This document shows, piece by piece, positions 35,540 through 37,824 of a stretch of DNA of 37,824 bases. The notes below the pieces were generated by a model. That model was not told where the DNA came from. It saw nothing but the letters and a program-made list of their open reading frames with translations, and did not search any database. Positions within the stretch are counted from its first letter, which is position 1. Each line of letters begins with the position of its first letter. This DNA comes from Oscillospiraceae bacterium (lineage in GTDB: Bacteria > Bacillota > Clostridia > Oscillospirales > Acutalibacteraceae): the NCBI GenBank assembly GCA_031290595.1, contig JAITNG010000206.1, positions 1-37,824 of the forward strand, given 5' to 3'. Position numbers and translations under genes: made by a program.

Positions 35540-36150
35540 GGAGCATCGCCGCCTTTCCGTACCCTTGCAACAAGGGCTTTGATTTTTGCCGGGTCTTTGT
35601 ATCCGTCCGTTTCCGCGCCGCTGCTGACGTCCACCGCGTAGGGGTGCAGCGCCAACGCCTGTTCGATGTTGTGCAGCCCCACCCCGCCCGCCAAAAAGAT
35701 TTTTTGCTGTGTTGGAACCGGGTTCAGGAGCGACCAGTCGAAGGGCTTTCCGCTGCCTGCGCCGCTATCGAGCAGCAGCCAGTCGGCCTGGTAGTCCGCT
35801 ATGCGTGCCAGATCCGCCGGGGTGGCGATGCGCAGCGCACGCAGGATTGGAATCCCGCACTGCGCCCGCAGCGCCGCCGCATAGGCCGCGTCTTCGCTGC
35901 CGTGCAGCTGGGCAATATCGATCACCCCTTGCCGGTGCAGTGCTGCGATGGTTGCAACGGGTGCATCCACAAACACGCCGACCGTTGCAATCCCCGGCGC
36001 AAGCCCGGCACGCAGCTGTGCCGCCGCTTCCGGCGTGACCTGCCGCTTGCTTGCCGCAAACACAAAGCCGACGTAATCCGGCGCCGCTTCGTTGCAGGCG
36101 CGAATGTCCGCTTCCCGGCGGAGGCCGCAAATCTTAATCTTCGTTTGCAT
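35536..36150 (-). CDS. trpF: Phosphoribosylanthranilate isomerase
   Basis: [36 protein letters not shown]...[14 protein letters not shown]...[13 protein letters not shown]...[14 protein letters not shown]. Confidence 0.96.
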   Translation of the reverse strand: MQTKIKICGLRREADIRACNEAAPDYVGFVFAASKRQVTPEAAAQLRAGLAPGIATVGVFVDAPVATIAALHRQGVIDIAQLHGSEDAAYAAALRAQCGIPILRALRIATPADLARIADYQADWLLLDSGAGSGKPFDWSLLNPVPTQQKIFLAGGVGLHNIEQALALHPYAVDVSSGAETDGYKDPAKIKALVARVRKGGDAP

Positions 36151-36922
36151 CGCGCATCGCCTCCAAAAACGCACGTTTATCCGGCGCACGCATCAACGCT
36201 TCACCGATCAGCAGCGCGTCTGCACCGGCGCGGCGCAGGCGTGCGGCGTCCGCCGGGGTGGCGACGCCGCTTTCGGCCACGAACAGCACCCCCGGCGGCA
36301 GCAGCGCCCCCAGCCGCTCGCCGGTGGCAAGGTCAACCTGAAAGCTGCGCAAATCGCGGTTGTTGACCCCGACCACCCGCGCCCCGGCGGCCAGGGCGGT
36401 TTCCACCTCCGCTTCGCTGTGGGTTTCCACCAGCGCCGAAAGGCCGAGGGAATCGGCCAGGGCGTGGTATTCCCGCAGAGCGGGCAAATCCAACAGCGCG
36501 CAGATGAGCAGCACCGCCGATGCACCCAGCGCTTTCGCTTCGTATATTTGGTATGCGTCCACCGTGAAATCCTTGCGCAGCGCGGGCAGGGGAACCGCTG
36601 CGGCAATTTCGCGCAGGTATTGATCCGACCCCAGGAAGTATTCCGGCTCCGTCAGCACCGAAACCGCCGCCGCCCCCGCCGCCGCATAGCTCCGGGCAAT
36701 CTCCAGGTAGGGGAAATCCCGCGCAATCACGCCCTTGGAAGGGGAGGCCTTTTTCACCTCGCAAATGAACGAAAGCCCCGGCGCGGCAAGGGCTGCTTCA
36801 AAGGGGAACCCGGCTTGCACCGGCAGGGCTTCCGCCCGGGCGCGCAGCGCAGCAAGGGGCAGCGCGGCCTTCGCGGCGGCCACGCGCAAACGCGCCGCAG
36901 CGGCAAGGGCATCCAGAATCAT
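36134..36922 (-). CDS. trpC: Indole-3-glycerol-phosphate synthase
   Basis: FICEVKKASPSKGVIARDF...AVSVLTEPEYFLGSDQYL...LRKDFTVDAYQIYEAKALGASAVLLI...VGVNNRDLRSFQVDL...VAESGVATPADAARL. Confidence 0.97.
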   Translation of the reverse strand: MILDALAAAARLRVAAAKAALPLAALRARAEALPVQAGFPFEAALAAPGLSFICEVKKASPSKGVIARDFPYLEIARSYAAAGAAAVSVLTEPEYFLGSDQYLREIAAAVPLPALRKDFTVDAYQIYEAKALGASAVLLICALLDLPALREYHALADSLGLSALVETHSEAEVETALAAGARVVGVNNRDLRSFQVDLATGERLGALLPPGVLFVAESGVATPADAARLRRAGADALLIGEALMRAPDKRAFLEAMRDANED

Positions 36923-37058
36923 ACGTCACCTCTTCACCATCAACAGAATGATACCAATATTCTACACCATTCAAGCGCAAAAGTCCAGTTGTGCGGGGAA
37001 TTTTTTGCGCTTTTTTGCAAGGCAGGTGCAGATAATACTATTCTGTAATTTAAAGCGT

Positions 37059-37105
37059 TATTTAAAAGCCCCGGTCGACTAGCAGTCGACCGGGGCTTTT
37101 AAATA
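37059..37105. terminator. Perfect 22-bp hairpin with 3-nt loop, bidirectional terminator-like
   Basis: TATTTAAAAGCCCCGGTCGACT-AGC-AGTCGACCGGGGCTTTTAAATA. Confidence 0.8.
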
Positions 37106-37153
37106 TCCCTTGCCCAAAGCAGACAAACGATTATTTGACCGGAACGCCGTCCG

Positions 37154-37360
37154 TTACTCTTCCTCCGGCAAAAATTCCGCAATCTCTTCCAGGCGGCAGT
37201 GCAGGATGCCGCACAGCATATTCAAGGTGTAGGTGTTCACGTTGCGGTTGTTGCGCAAGCGATCCAGCTGCCCGGTGCTGAAGCCGTATTCCTGGATCAA
37301 ACGGTATTGCGAAAAACCACGGTCTTTCATGGTTTGCCAGAGGCGGTCAAAAACAATCAT
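37154..37360 (-). CDS. XRE-family (Cro/C1-type) helix-turn-helix regulator
   Basis: MIVFDRLWQTMKDRGFSQYRLIQEYGFSTGQLDRLRNNRNVNTYTLNMLCGILHCRLEEIAEFLPEEE. Confidence 0.85.
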   Translation of the reverse strand: MIVFDRLWQTMKDRGFSQYRLIQEYGFSTGQLDRLRNNRNVNTYTLNMLCGILHCRLEEIAEFLPEEE

Positions 37361-37393
37361 GAAGGCAAGCGCCCCTTTCGTTGCGATGCCTTC

Positions 37394-37444
37394 ATAATAA
37401 AGTATCGCCCGGTACTTGACAATTGCCCATATACGGGCTATAAT
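37394..37444. promoter_or_regulatory. Divergent promoters sharing an overlapping -35 element
   Basis: Plus: TTGACA 37416-37421, 17 nt, TATAAT 37439-37444. Minus: TTGTCA 37422-37417, 17 nt, TATTAT 37399-37394. Confidence 0.7.
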
Positions 37445-37477
37445 TAGTATTGACAAAAAGAAAGGGGAAATTTATCA

Positions 37478-37824
37478 ATGCAATACGAAATACTGTTTGG
37501 GATCGGAACCCTGCTAATCGGCATTACCACCATCGTTTTGGCTGTTCGCAGCACAAAGCGGGAAGACGCTGAAAAAAGCATATTGTATGCGCCGCTGTTG
37601 CAGGTGAACAGTTATTCAATTCGTCCACCTGACAAATACAGGAAAAAATCGACGCAAAAAAATCCACCAGACTTCAAACGCTTTTCTTTGGATCGAAGAA
37701 CATTCAACAAAGCTAACGGATGGGAAACTTGTACGATGAAAAAAGTCCTAAATATGAATCAAGGAGGAAGCACCTTTATGAAAAAAACATTTTTATCCCT
37801 TCTTACACTTTTTTTGTTGATCGG
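37478..37824 (+). CDS. Membrane protein ORF, open at the right window edge
   Basis: No stop from ATG 37478 to the window end: MQYEILFGIGTLLIGITTIVLAVRSTKRE...MNQGGSTFMKKTFLSLLTLFLLI; not in the supplied ORF track because it lacks a stop in the window. Confidence 0.55.
   Translation, partial: MQYEILFGIGTLLIGITTIVLAVRSTKREDAEKSILYAPLLQVNSYSIRPPDKYRKKSTQKNPPDFKRFSLDRRTFNKANGWETCTMKKVLNMNQGGSTFMKKTFLSLLTLFLLI

Noticed and set aside
1-37824. tRNA or rRNA genes, IS transposases, CRISPR-cas genes
   Set aside because: None recognised on reading the sequence and ORF translations.

Overview
This 37.8-kb window looks like the chromosome of a GC-rich Clostridia-type Firmicute; that assignment is an inference from gene content. 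Left to right it holds: (1) a minus-strand operon of leuB, four tandem paralogous polytopic membrane proteins and a GT2 glycosyltransferase cut by the left edge; (2) rnpB, whose P12 region carries five 7-bp tandem repeats; (3) comF and mreB/mbl; (4) rsuA and a HAD hydrolase; (5) a single ORF that fuses EutB and EutC (ethanolamine ammonia-lyase); (6) a rimP-nusA-rnpM(ylxR)-ylxQ-infB-rbfA-nrnA translation operon interrupted by an exported lysozyme-like gene and a Fic gene, and followed by a GT52-like sialyltransferase/CMP-nonulosonate synthetase pair with a 9-G tract in the first gene; (7) a Gfo/Idh/MocA oxidoreductase, a TPR protein with 126-bp repeats, a thioester-domain-like protein with Asn- and Pro/Tyr-rich tails, a lipoprotein and an Eis-like acetyltransferase; (8) smpB-ssrA, a toxin-antitoxin-like pair and a second Fic protein; (9) trpCFBA; and (10) an XRE regulator divergent from a membrane-protein ORF that runs off the right edge. 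The strongest leads are the poly-G tract just upstream of the HP motif in the sialyltransferase-like gene, the thioester-domain-like protein without a signal peptide, the EutB-EutC fusion with an attenuator-like leader, the tandem membrane-protein array, the rnpB heptamer repeats and the Fic gene inside the infB-rbfA operon. All calls come from reading the sequence; no database search was run.
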